A stretch of DNA of 64,000 nucleotides from Bradyrhizobium sp. RP6 (lineage in GTDB: Bacteria; Pseudomonadota; Alphaproteobacteria; Rhizobiales; Xanthobacteraceae). The notes beneath the pieces were generated by a model that was given only the letters and a program-made list of their open reading frames with translations, was not told the origin of the DNA and made no database searches. Shown here one piece after another: positions 28,630-36,347 of the stretch; position 1 is the stretch's first letter, and the number at the start of each line of letters is the position of its first letter. Position numbers and translations under genes: made by a program. The stretch is from the NCBI RefSeq assembly GCF_003837805.1, contig NZ_RQIT01000007.1:62001-126000 (forward strand), given 5' to 3'.

Positions 28630-28704
28630 CACCGCCGCGCCCCGCCGTGGTTGACAGATTCACGCCGTCCTGATGCTCTGTCGCCCGACGGCGGGGCGGC
28701 AGCG

Positions 28705-29295
28705 ATGAAGATTTACGGCGATAGCAATTCCGGAAACTGTCTGAAGGTGAGATGGGTCTGCGACAAGCTCGCAGTGCCCTATGCGTGGATCGAGATCGAC
28801 ACGCGCAAGGGCGAGACGCGCACGCCGCAATTCCTGAAGATGAACGGCGCAGGCCAGGTGCCGACCGTCGAATTCGACGATGGCCGCACGCTCGCACAGT
28901 CCAACGCCATCATCCGCTACCTCGCCCGCGACAGTACGCTCATTCCGCGCGACGCCTTTGCTGCGGCCAAGATGGATGAATGGCTGTTCTGGGAGCAGTA
29001 CAGCCACGAGCCCTATATCGCGGTGTGCCGTTTCCTCCTCGTCTATCTGGGCAAGGATGCATCCGAGCTCGATCCTGAGAAGGTCAAACACGGCTATGCG
29101 GCGCTCGATCGTATGGAGCAGCATCTCTCCGCCAGCCGCTTCTTCGCCGGCGATGAGGTTTCGCTCGCCGACGTGTCGCTGCTCGCCTATACGCGTGTCG
29201 CGCATGAAGGGGGCTTCGATCTCGGCCGCCATGCGTCCGTCCGCCGCTGGATCGGCGAAGTCGAAGCGTTTCTCGGCCTTTCGCCGGCGCGTTGA
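28705..29295 (+). CDS. Glutathione S-transferase
   Basis: A 196-residue GST. The N-terminal domain MKIYGDSNSGNCLKVRWVCDKL has a Ser/Asn active-site region, and GAGQVPTVEFDDGRTLAQSNAIIRYLAR supplies the glutathione contacts. The C-terminal domain contains FFAGDEVSLADVSLLAYTRVAHEGGF with the N-capping box. The frame is open upstream from a TTG, but the ATG at 28705 opens the fold. The gene lies 18 bases before a GNAT gene and is probably co-transcribed with it. Confidence 0.9.
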   Translation: MKIYGDSNSGNCLKVRWVCDKLAVPYAWIEIDTRKGETRTPQFLKMNGAGQVPTVEFDDGRTLAQSNAIIRYLARDSTLIPRDAFAAAKMDEWLFWEQYSHEPYIAVCRFLLVYLGKDASELDPEKVKHGYAALDRMEQHLSASRFFAGDEVSLADVSLLAYTRVAHEGGFDLGRHASVRRWIGEVEAFLGLSPAR

Positions 29296-29313
29296 GGTGC
29301 GGAGTTGTCTGAC

Positions 29314-29778
29314 ATGAACGCCGAAGCCGTCTCCATCCGTCACGCGCGCCGCGAGGACGTTGCCGCGATCGTTGCGATGCTCGCCGACGATCATCTCGGC
29401 CGCGCGCGCGAGCGCGTGGAGGATCCGTTGCCCGCGTCCTATTACGACGCATTCGCGCGGGTCGAGCGCGATCCGAATCTCACGCTCGTGGTTGCCGAGA
29501 GCGCGGGCAGGGTGGTCGGCTGCCTGCAACTCGCGATCCTGCCGGGCCTGAGTTCCCAAGGCGGCGTGCGTGGCCTGCTCGAGGACGTCCGCGTTGCTTC
29601 CGATTGTCGCAGCCGCGGCATCGGCGAGCAATTGGTGCAATGGGCGGTCGCGGAAGCGAAGGCGCGCGGTTGCAATCTCGTCGAACTGCTGACGCATCAG
29701 ACCCGCATCGACGCGCAGCGCTTCTACAAGCGGCTCGGATTTGCCGCGAGCCATGTGGGCATGACTATCCGCTTTTGA
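29314..29778 (+). CDS. GNAT family N-acetyltransferase
   Basis: A 154-residue acetyltransferase. LLEDVRVASDCRSRGIGEQLVQWAVAEAKARG is the acetyl-CoA binding motif A (R-x-x-G-I-G). LTHQTRIDAQRFYKRLGFAASHVGM is the C-terminal motif with a Tyr suited to act as general acid. GGAG is nine bases before this ATG, while the in-frame TTG at 29305 has no spacing. The closest known type is the histone-acetyltransferase HPA2-like group. Acceptor unknown. Confidence 0.9.
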   Translation: MNAEAVSIRHARREDVAAIVAMLADDHLGRARERVEDPLPASYYDAFARVERDPNLTLVVAESAGRVVGCLQLAILPGLSSQGGVRGLLEDVRVASDCRSRGIGEQLVQWAVAEAKARGCNLVELLTHQTRIDAQRFYKRLGFAASHVGMTIRF

Positions 29779-29787
29779 GGTAGCGGA

Positions 29788-29895
29788 TGCGTTTCCGAGC
29801 GAAGTGGATACCGGTTCGCGTAAGGAAAACGCGTCGATACAAGGATCCAGAGTCCAGTTCCGATTGTATCGGAATGGGGCTCTGGCCACGAGCCT
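29788..29895. repeat. Rhizobial mosaic repeat (RIME-like)
   Basis: GTTTCCGAGCGAAGTGGATACCGGTTCGCGTAAGGAAAACGCGTC, then a match to AAGGATCCAGAG and TTCCGATTGTATCGGAATGGGGCTCTGG. I recognise this as an abundant intergenic element of Rhizobiales genomes. It includes the inverted pair CCAGAG/CTCTGG and GATTGTATCGGAA. The 256 bases from 29779 to 30034 hold nothing else. Confidence 0.75.
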
Positions 29896-30034
29896 TGCAC
29901 GATCAGCAAATTCGGATCGCGCGTTCGTTCATCTTAATGGGCGGTAAACTACCTGTCCGTCGTTCAGGTTGAATCGGGAACGAACGGTGCTACGGCAGCT
30001 TCTGGTACCGGGCTCGGTCGGTTCGGGGATTTCG

Positions 30035-30241
30035 ATGACAAGCTATTCAATGATCAAGGTCGGCAACGACTACGTCGTGCAGGCCCATGACAAATGCATT
30101 TTGAAGGTCGGCAGCCGCCGCAGGGCCGCGCAATTGATCAGCGATGCCACGGACTTGCTGAATGCGCTCGCCGTGGTCCAGTCCCCGGAGATCGCGCCCG
30201 AGGCGCCATCACTCGCACGTGAGGCCCCGGAACTTCCTTGA
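30035..30241 (+). CDS. Small conserved hypothetical protein
   Basis: A 68-residue soluble protein (MTSYSMIKVGNDYVVQAHDKCILKVGSRRRAAQLISDATDLLNALAV...). The first half reads as a short beta hairpin and the second as a helix, a pattern found in small Bradyrhizobium proteins of unknown function. GGGG lies about six bases before the ATG. It stands 79 bases before serC, so the serC leader starts right after its stop. Confidence 0.68.
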   Translation: MTSYSMIKVGNDYVVQAHDKCILKVGSRRRAAQLISDATDLLNALAVVQSPEIAPEAPSLAREAPELP

Positions 30242-30279
30242 CTGGCCTTTCCGTTTCCCGTATCAGCCGCGGCGGGACA

Positions 30280-30317
30280 CCTCCCCCCAACGGGAGGCTT
30301 ACTATCTGGAAGGGTAG
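30280..30317 (+). ncRNA. Candidate serC leader RNA
   Basis: Two hairpins in the 80-base leader of serC. CCTCCC/GGGAGG (30280-30297) has a six-base loop; CTATC/GGTAG (30302-30317) has the Shine-Dalgarno GGAAGG in its loop and 3' arm. The serC RNA motif is a known leader of alphaproteobacterial serC genes, and a second hairpin hiding the ribosome-binding site would fit translational control. I cannot test the covariance model here. Confidence 0.6.
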
Positions 30318-30320
30318 ATC

Positions 30321-31493
30321 ATGAATGTAGCGAAGCCCGCTTCGCGGCCGACCGTGCCGCATTTCTCCTCCGGCCCCTGCGCCAAGCGCCCCGGCTGGAA
30401 CGCCCAAAATCTCAAGGACGCAGCTCTCGGCCGCTCGCATCGCGCGAAGATCGGCAAGACCAAGCTCAAGCTCGCGATCGACCTGACGCGCGAAGTGCTC
30501 GAGGTGCCCGCCGATTACCGCATCGGCATCGTGCCGGCCTCCGATACCGGCGCGGTCGAGATGGCGCTGTGGTCGCTGCTCGGTGCGCGGCCCGTCACCA
30601 CGCTTGCCTGGGAATCCTTCGGCGAGGGCTGGGTCAGCGACATCGTGAAGGAATTGAAGCTCAAGGACGTCACCAAGCTCAACGCGGCTTATGGTGAGAT
30701 TCCCGATCTGTCGAAGGTCGATCCCAAGAGCGACGTCGTCTTCACCTGGAACGGCACCACCTCAGGCGTGCGCGTGCCTGATGCCAACTGGATCAGCGCG
30801 ACCCGCGAAGGCCTGACCATCTGCGACGCGACCTCGGCTGCGTTCGCGCAAGCGCTCGACTGGCCCAAGCTCGACGTCGTCACCTTCTCCTGGCAGAAGG
30901 CGCTCGGCGGCGAGGCTGCACATGGCATGCTGATCCTGTCGCCCCGCGCGGTGGAGCGGCTCGAGACCTACAAGCCGGCCTGGCCGCTGCCGAAGATCTT
31001 CCGCATGACCAAGGGCGGCAAGCTCAACGAAGGCATATTCGTCGGCGAGACCATCAACACGCCGTCGATGCTCTGCGTCGAGGATTATCTCGATGCGCTG
31101 AACTGGGCCAAGTCGATCGGCGGCCTCAAGGCGCTGATCGCGCGTGCCGACGCCAACACCCGGGTGCTCGCCGACTGGAAGGCGAAGACGCCCTGGATCG
31201 ACTTCCTGGCCAAGGACGCTTCGATCCGCTCCAACACCTCGGTGTGCCTGAAGTTCACCGATCCCGCGATCACCTCGCTCTCGGCGGATGCGCAAGCCGA
31301 CTTCTGCAAGAAGCTGGTCGCGCTGGTCGAGAAGGAAGGCGCCGGCTACGACTTCGCCTATTACCGCGATGCGCCGGCCGGCCTGCGCATCTGGTGCGGC
31401 GCCACGGTGGAGGCAAAGGACGTCGAGCTGCTGACGCAGTGGATCGACTGGGCCTTCGCCGAGACCAAGGCCACGCTCGCGAAAGCGGCGTAA
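30321..31493 (+). CDS. serC: Phosphoserine aminotransferase
   Basis: A 390-residue PLP enzyme making phosphoserine from 3-phosphohydroxypyruvate and glutamate, second step of serine synthesis. The opening [14 protein letters not shown], the substrate loop [10 protein letters not shown], the [13 protein letters not shown] motif and the PLP lysine Lys193 in [14 protein letters not shown] are those of the SerC group common in Rhizobiales (about 390 residues). It is followed by serA on the same strand across a repeat-rich gap of 150 bases. A structured leader precedes it. Confidence 0.96.
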   Translation: MNVAKPASRPTVPHFSSGPCAKRPGWNAQNLKDAALGRSHRAKIGKTKLKLAIDLTREVLEVPADYRIGIVPASDTGAVEMALWSLLGARPVTTLAWESFGEGWVSDIVKELKLKDVTKLNAAYGEIPDLSKVDPKSDVVFTWNGTTSGVRVPDANWISATREGLTICDATSAAFAQALDWPKLDVVTFSWQKALGGEAAHGMLILSPRAVERLETYKPAWPLPKIFRMTKGGKLNEGIFVGETINTPSMLCVEDYLDALNWAKSIGGLKALIARADANTRVLADWKAKTPWIDFLAKDASIRSNTSVCLKFTDPAITSLSADAQADFCKKLVALVEKEGAGYDFAYYRDAPAGLRIWCGATVEAKDVELLTQWIDWAFAETKATLAKAA

Positions 31494-31510
31494 CTCGTCA
31501 CCCCATTCTC

Positions 31511-31614
31511 GTCATGGCCGGGCTTGACCCGGCCATCCATCGATCAAGAAGATGGACCCGCGGGTCTCTGGCGCGAAGACGCGCTTCGCGCTTTTGTCCG
31601 CGGGTGACGCTCCG
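31511..31614. repeat. Nested palindrome between serC and serA
   Basis: CGTCATGGCCGGGCTTGACCCGGCCAT contains GGCCGGGC..GACCCGGCC; further in, GGACCCGCGGGTC and AAGACGCGCTTCGCGCTTTTGTCCGCGGGTGACG. The same family occurs at 48441-48472. It could form several stem-loops and separate the two transcripts. Confidence 0.85.
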
Positions 31615-31644
31615 TAAATGCAGCTCGCACCACGGATCATCCCC

Positions 31645-33234
31645 ATGACCAAACCCAAAGTTCTCATTTCCGACGCGCTCTCGCCCGCCGCCGTGCAGAT
31701 CTTCAAGGATCGCGGCGTCGAGGTCGACTTCCAGCCCAACCTCGGCAAGGACAAGGACAAGCTGGCCGAGATCATCGGCAATTACGACGGCCTTGCGATC
31801 CGCTCGGCGACCAAGGCCACCGCCAAGATCCTCGAGAAGGCGGCGAAGCTGAAGGTGATCGGCCGCGCCGGCATCGGCGTCGACAATGTCGAGATTCCCG
31901 CGGCCACGGCCAAGGGCATCATCGTGATGAACACGCCGTTCGGCAACTCGATCACGACCGCAGAGCACGCCATCACCCTGATGCTGGCGCTGGCCCGCGA
32001 GATCCCGCAGGCGGACGCCTCGACCCAGGCCGGCAAGTGGGAGAAGAACCGCTTCATGGGCGTCGAGATCACCGGCAAGGTGCTCGGCGTCGTCGGCTGC
32101 GGCAATATCGGTTCCATCGTCGCCGACCGCGCGCTCGGCCTGCGCATGAAGGTGATCGCGTTCGATCCCTTCCTCTCGCCTGAGCGCGCCAAGGACATCG
32201 GCGTCGAGAAGGTCGAGCTCGACGACCTCCTGAAGCGCGCCGACTTCATCACGCTGCACACCCCGCTCACCGAGAAGACGAAGAACATCATCGACGCGGC
32301 CGCGATCGCCAAGATGAAGAAGGGCGTTCGCCTGATCAATTGCGCCCGCGGCGGCCTGGTCGACGAGCAGGCGGTGGTCGATGCGCTCAATTCCAAGCAC
32401 ATCGCCGGCGCCGCCTTCGACGTGTTCGTCGAGGAGCCCGCGACCAAGAACGTGCTGTTCGGCCATCCCAACGTGATCTGCACGCCACATCTCGGCGCTT
32501 CCACCACCGAAGCCCAGGAGAACGTCGCGCTCCAGGTCGCCGAGCAGATGTCGGATTACCTGCTCACCGGCGCGATCTCGAACGCCGTCAACTTCCCCTC
32601 GATCACGGCCGAGGAAGCGCCGAAGCTGAAGCCGTTCATCGCGCTTGCCGAGAAGCTCGGCTCTTTCGCCGGCCAGCTCACCGAGACCGGCGTCCTCAAG
32701 GTCGAGATCACCTATGAGGGCCATGTCGCCGAGATGAAGATCAAGGCGATCACCTCCGCCGTGCTGTCCGGCCTGCTGCGGCCGATGCTGGGCGAGATCA
32801 ACGTGGTGTCCGCGCCCGTCATCGCCAAGGAGCGCGGCATGGTGGTGGACGAGATCGTGCGCGCTGCCCAGAGCGACTATGAGAGCCTGATCACCGTCAC
32901 CGTCACCACCGAGCGGCAGGAGCGGTCGGTCTCGGGCACCGTCTATGCCGACGGCAAGCCGCGCCTCGTCGACATCAAGGGCATCCGTGTCGATGCCGAG
33001 TTCGGCAAGTCGATGATCTACGTCACCAACGAGGACAAGCCGGGCTTCATCGGCAAGTTCGCGAGCCTTCTGGGAGATGCCAAGATCAACATCGCCACGT
33101 TCCATCTCGGCCGCGTCGCGCCCGGCAGCGATGCCATTGCGCTGGTCGAGGTCGACGGCGCGGTGCCCACGGACCTGCTCGCCAAGGTGCAGGCCCTGCC
33201 GCAGGTCAAGCAGGCCAAGGCGCTGACGTTCTGA
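31645..33234 (+). CDS. serA: D-3-phosphoglycerate dehydrogenase
   Basis: A 529-residue NAD-dependent enzyme that oxidises 3-phosphoglycerate, first step of serine synthesis. KLKVIGRAGIGVDNVEIPAAT starts the substrate part; VLGVVGCGNIGSIVADRA is the NAD loop; INCARGGLVDEQAV, PHLGASTTEAQENVALQVAE supply the catalytic Arg/Glu/His set. After residue 315 come the ASB domain and a C-terminal ACT domain (YVTNEDKPGFIGKFASLLGDAKINIATFHLGR) that usually binds serine for feedback inhibition. The start is MTKPKVLIS at 31645; an ATG at 31618 in frame would add nine residues. Confidence 0.96.
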   Translation: MTKPKVLISDALSPAAVQIFKDRGVEVDFQPNLGKDKDKLAEIIGNYDGLAIRSATKATAKILEKAAKLKVIGRAGIGVDNVEIPAATAKGIIVMNTPFGNSITTAEHAITLMLALAREIPQADASTQAGKWEKNRFMGVEITGKVLGVVGCGNIGSIVADRALGLRMKVIAFDPFLSPERAKDIGVEKVELDDLLKRADFITLHTPLTEKTKNIIDAAAIAKMKKGVRLINCARGGLVDEQAVVDALNSKHIAGAAFDVFVEEPATKNVLFGHPNVICTPHLGASTTEAQENVALQVAEQMSDYLLTGAISNAVNFPSITAEEAPKLKPFIALAEKLGSFAGQLTETGVLKVEITYEGHVAEMKIKAITSAVLSGLLRPMLGEINVVSAPVIAKERGMVVDEIVRAAQSDYESLITVTVTTERQERSVSGTVYADGKPRLVDIKGIRVDAEFGKSMIYVTNEDKPGFIGKFASLLGDAKINIATFHLGRVAPGSDAIALVEVDGAVPTDLLAKVQALPQVKQAKALTF

Positions 33235-33238
33235 GGAT

Positions 33239-33321
33239 TGTCATTCCGGGGCGATGCGAAGCATCGAACCCGGAATCTCGAGATCCCGGGTTCGGCTCTT
33301 CGAGCCGCCCCGGGATGACGA
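33239..33321. repeat. Palindromic repeat after serA
   Basis: GTCATTCCGGGGCGATGCGAAGCATCGAACCCGGAATC, then GATCCCGGGTTCGGCTCTTCGAGCC and GCCCCGGGATGACGA: nested inverted repeats of the GTCATTCCGGG family seen at 8737-8878. It probably also ends the serA transcript. Confidence 0.85.
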
Positions 33322-33476
33322 TGATCATATATTCCGACCCGCGGAACAACGCCGCTTCCTTCACCGGGAGGCGGCGTTTTATTTTCCCCGCGACCTCCTG
33401 ACTTTGTGTACCAATGGCGCTCAGAACGCCTCGTAACCACGCTCCGTTCAAATTCGTTCGACAAGGGAGAAAACAC

Positions 33477-34649
33477 ATGCGTGAAGCCGTCATCGTTTCC
33501 TATGCGCGCACGGGCCTGGCAAAATCCGGCCGCGGCGGGTTCAACATCACGCCGCCGATGTCGCTCGCAGCCCACGCCATTCACCACGCGGTCGATCGCG
33601 CCGGCGTCGAGAAGGACTATGTCGAGGACTGCTATCTCGGCAATTGCGCCCATGGCGCGCCGAATATCGGCCGCCAGGCCGCGCTGCTCGCTGGCCTGCC
33701 GAAGACCACCGCCGGCGTCTCGGTGAACCGCTTCTGCTCCTCGGGGCTTCAGACCATCGCGATGGCGGCCAACTCGATCCGCTCGGACGGCGCCGACTGC
33801 ATCGTCGCCGGCGGCGTCGAGAGCATCTCGATTCCGGGCGGTGCCACGCCGAAGGAATCGATCGACCCGGAGCTGCTCAAGGTCGCGCCCGACATCTTCA
33901 TGGCCATGATCGACACCGCCGACATCGTCGCCGAGCGCTACAAGCTCAGCCGCGAATATCAGGACGAGTTCTCGCTGGAATCGCAGCGCCGCATGGCCTC
34001 GGCGCAGCAGGCGGGCAAGTTCAAGGACGAGATCGTCCCGATGAAGACGAAGATGAAGGTCGTGGACAAGCAGACCAAGGCCGAGTCGATCGTCGATTAC
34101 GTCGTCGATCGCGACGAATGCAATCGCCCTGACACCACGATGGAAGGATTGGCAAAACTCGAGCCGGTGAAGGGACCCGGCAAGTTCGTCACCGCCGGCA
34201 ATGCCAGCCAGCTCTCGGACGGCGCCGCCGCCGTGGTGCTGATGGAAGCCAAGGACGCGGAGAAGCGCGGCCTCAAGCCGCTCGGCCGCTTCGTCGCCTG
34301 GGCGACCGCCGGCTGCGAGCCCGACGAGATGGGCATCGGCCCGGTGTTCGCGATTCCGAAGCTCTTGAAGCGCACCGGCCTGAAGATCGACGACATCGAC
34401 CTGTGGGAGCTCAACGAGGCCTTCGCGAGCCAGTGCCTGTATTGCCGCGACAAGCTCGAGATCGATCCCGCCAAGTACAACGTCAACGGCGGCTCGATCG
34501 CGATCGGCCATCCCTTCGGCATGACCGGCGCCCGTCTCACCGGCCATTTGCTGCAGGAAGGCGCCCGTCGCAAGGCCAAGTGGGGCGTCGTGACGATGTG
34601 CATCGGCGGCGGCCAGGGCGGTGCCGGCCTGTTCGAGATCTACAGCTGA
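33477..34649 (+). CDS. Acetyl-CoA acyltransferase (thiolase)
   Basis: A 390-residue thiolase. The nucleophile is Cys87 in NRFCSSGLQTIA; His lies in GGSIAIGHPFGMTGARLTGHLL, and the second Cys in MCIGGGQGGAGLFE. These show a complete active site for thiolytic cleavage or condensation of acyl-CoA. The GHPFGMTG form is found in the FadI/acetyl-CoA C-acyltransferase group used in fatty-acid degradation. AAGGGAG is nine bases before the ATG; the in-frame upstream codons lack similarity. A terminator follows. Chain-length preference is unknown. Confidence 0.95.
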   Translation: MREAVIVSYARTGLAKSGRGGFNITPPMSLAAHAIHHAVDRAGVEKDYVEDCYLGNCAHGAPNIGRQAALLAGLPKTTAGVSVNRFCSSGLQTIAMAANSIRSDGADCIVAGGVESISIPGGATPKESIDPELLKVAPDIFMAMIDTADIVAERYKLSREYQDEFSLESQRRMASAQQAGKFKDEIVPMKTKMKVVDKQTKAESIVDYVVDRDECNRPDTTMEGLAKLEPVKGPGKFVTAGNASQLSDGAAAVVLMEAKDAEKRGLKPLGRFVAWATAGCEPDEMGIGPVFAIPKLLKRTGLKIDDIDLWELNEAFASQCLYCRDKLEIDPAKYNVNGGSIAIGHPFGMTGARLTGHLLQEGARRKAKWGVVTMCIGGGQGGAGLFEIYS

Positions 34650-34669
34650 GGCCAGGCGGCAGGAATGCG

Positions 34670-34699
34670 AAAGGGCACGGCGCGCGCCGTGCCCTTTTG
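34670..34699 (+). terminator. Rho-independent terminator after the thiolase gene
   Basis: AAAGGGCACGGCGC/GCGCCGTGCCCTTTTGTT: a 12-base-pair stem with T-rich tail between the thiolase and the converging LysR gene; the A run on the left makes it usable from both sides. Confidence 0.9.
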
Positions 34700-34709
34700 T
34701 TATCTGGCC

Positions 34710-35690
34710 TCAGGCCGGGACGCGACGCTTGGGCGTTGTCGGCGTCGTCGGATTAATGCAGCGCGCCACCGTCTCGAACAGCCAGGCTACACCGGCATCC
34801 GCCATCGCAGCTTGCGAGGCGACGACACGCACCGGGTCGGGCGTCCACGGAAACGGCACGGGACGCATCACCAGGTCGAATCGCGCGGCATGGCGTTCGA
34901 CCAGATGACGCGGCAAGGTCGCAATGAAATCACTCTCGGCGAGCTGCGCCAGCGCCATCATGAAGTTGGGCACGGTGAGCGCCACGCGGCGGGTATGGCC
35001 GCGTTCGGCAAGCCGGATGTCGACGATGCCGAGCGCATCCCCGATGGCTGAGACCAGCAGCTGCGGTGCCGCCAGATAGGCCGCGAGCGTGACCTTGCGG
35101 GCCATGCGGTGCCCCTTGCGCATGGCGACGACGAAGTCTTCCTCGAACAGCAATCGTTCGGCATAGCGTGACGGCAGCGGGCCGACCGGCAGCACGGCGA
35201 GGTCGAGCCGGTGCGAATCGAGCTCCGAGAGCGTGCCCTGCCAGGCCTGGCTCGACGCCTTGCCCTGACGTTGCGGCATCAATTGCAGCAGCCGGATGTC
35301 GATCCCCGGTCCTTCCCGGGCGAGAGCCTTGAGAAGTGAGCCGAGAAACACCGCGGCAAGCGCATCCGGTGCGCCGATCGTGAACGAGCGCCTCGCCGTG
35401 CTTGCGTCAAACGGTGCGGCTGCCGACACGATCGCGTCGAGGCGCGACAGGAGTTCGGTGACGGGACCGGCAAGCGCGAGCGCACGCTCCGTCGGCTTCA
35501 CGCCGTTCGGCGTCTTCAGGAACAAGGGATCATGGAAGATGCGCCGCAGCCGCCGCAGTCCGTGGCTCACCGCGGACGGCGTGAGATTGAGCTTGTCCGC
35601 CGCGCGCAAGACCTGGCGCTCCTCCAGCACTGTGCTGAACACCACGAGGAGCGTGACGTCGACGCGGGCAAGCTGAGCCGGATTCAGCAT
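34710..35690 (-). CDS. LysR-family transcriptional regulator
   Basis: A 326-residue LysR protein with an HTH at residues 12-60 (VDVTLLVVFSTVLEERQVLRAADKLNLTPSAVSHGLRRLR) and a type-2 periplasmic-binding effector domain (FTIGAPDALAAVFLGSLLKAL...). The VLEERQVLRAADKL form is typical of the NodD/SyrM-like or LeuO-like branch. It is divergent from the NTF2-like gene, with 91 bases between starts, and probably controls that gene. Confidence 0.9.
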   Translation of the reverse strand: MLNPAQLARVDVTLLVVFSTVLEERQVLRAADKLNLTPSAVSHGLRRLRRIFHDPLFLKTPNGVKPTERALALAGPVTELLSRLDAIVSAAAPFDASTARRSFTIGAPDALAAVFLGSLLKALAREGPGIDIRLLQLMPQRQGKASSQAWQGTLSELDSHRLDLAVLPVGPLPSRYAERLLFEEDFVVAMRKGHRMARKVTLAAYLAAPQLLVSAIGDALGIVDIRLAERGHTRRVALTVPNFMMALAQLAESDFIATLPRHLVERHAARFDLVMRPVPFPWTPDPVRVVASQAAMADAGVAWLFETVARCINPTTPTTPKRRVPA

Positions 35691-35781
35691 GGTCCTGAGA
35701 TCTTATCACTGGCTTCATGACGGTCAAAGCGGCATCCAGCATCTCGTGCAACCGCATGAACCATCAAGACGGAGCCCTCGC

Positions 35782-36342
35782 ATGAAGAACGATCAAGATG
35801 CACGTCGCGCAGCTGCGCCGGCGCCGATGTCCAGGCGTCGCACGCTCGCGGGCATGGCGTGCATGCCGCTCGTCGTCGCCGAGGCGGCCACGGCCGACGA
35901 CGTCATCGCAAAGCTGCTTGCCCATACGCAGCAGGCGAACGCGGCGCTGATGCGCGGCGACGTCGCGGCGTACCGCCAGATGATCTCCATCACCGACGAT
36001 TTCGTGCTGATGTCGCCGTTCGGCGGGGTGCCGTCGAAGGCCGCGGAGTACACGCCCGAAAGGTGGGAGCGGATGGGCCGGTTCTTCAGGAATGGCACGC
36101 ACCGGCAGGAGGTCGTCCAGACCTACGGTTCGCAGGACATGGTCGTTCTGGCGCTGATCGAGCGGGACAGCGTCGAGGTCGGAGGGCTGCCGGCGCAGGA
36201 ATGGGCGTTGCGCGTGACGCTCGTCTACCGGCGCGTGGGCACCGAGTGGCACCTGGCGCATCGCCATGCCGACCCGCTGGCCAACGGCGTCAGCCTGCAG
36301 CAGGCGGCGGCGCTTGCGCGCGGTCTGCCCGCGAGCCAGTGA
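35782..36342 (+). CDS. Exported NTF2-like (SnoaL/DUF4440-type) protein
   Basis: A 186-residue protein. MSRRRTLAGMACMPLVVAEAATA (residues 16-38) is a twin-arginine signal, followed by an NTF2-like cone fold (QQANAALMRGDVAAYRQMISITDDFVLMSPFGG ... WHLAHRHADPL). Such proteins are often small isomerases, hydrolases or oligomerisation modules. GGAG is seven bases before the ATG. The divergent LysR regulator suggests inducible expression. Substrate unknown. Confidence 0.8.
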   Translation: MKNDQDARRAAAPAPMSRRRTLAGMACMPLVVAEAATADDVIAKLLAHTQQANAALMRGDVAAYRQMISITDDFVLMSPFGGVPSKAAEYTPERWERMGRFFRNGTHRQEVVQTYGSQDMVVLALIERDSVEVGGLPAQEWALRVTLVYRRVGTEWHLAHRHADPLANGVSLQQAAALARGLPASQ

Positions 36343-36347
36343 GCGCC

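Noticed and set aside
31498..33105. Minus-strand frame of 535 codons opposite serA
   Set aside because: Shadow of serA; composition dominated by Asp, Leu, Gly and Arg as expected from antisense translation.
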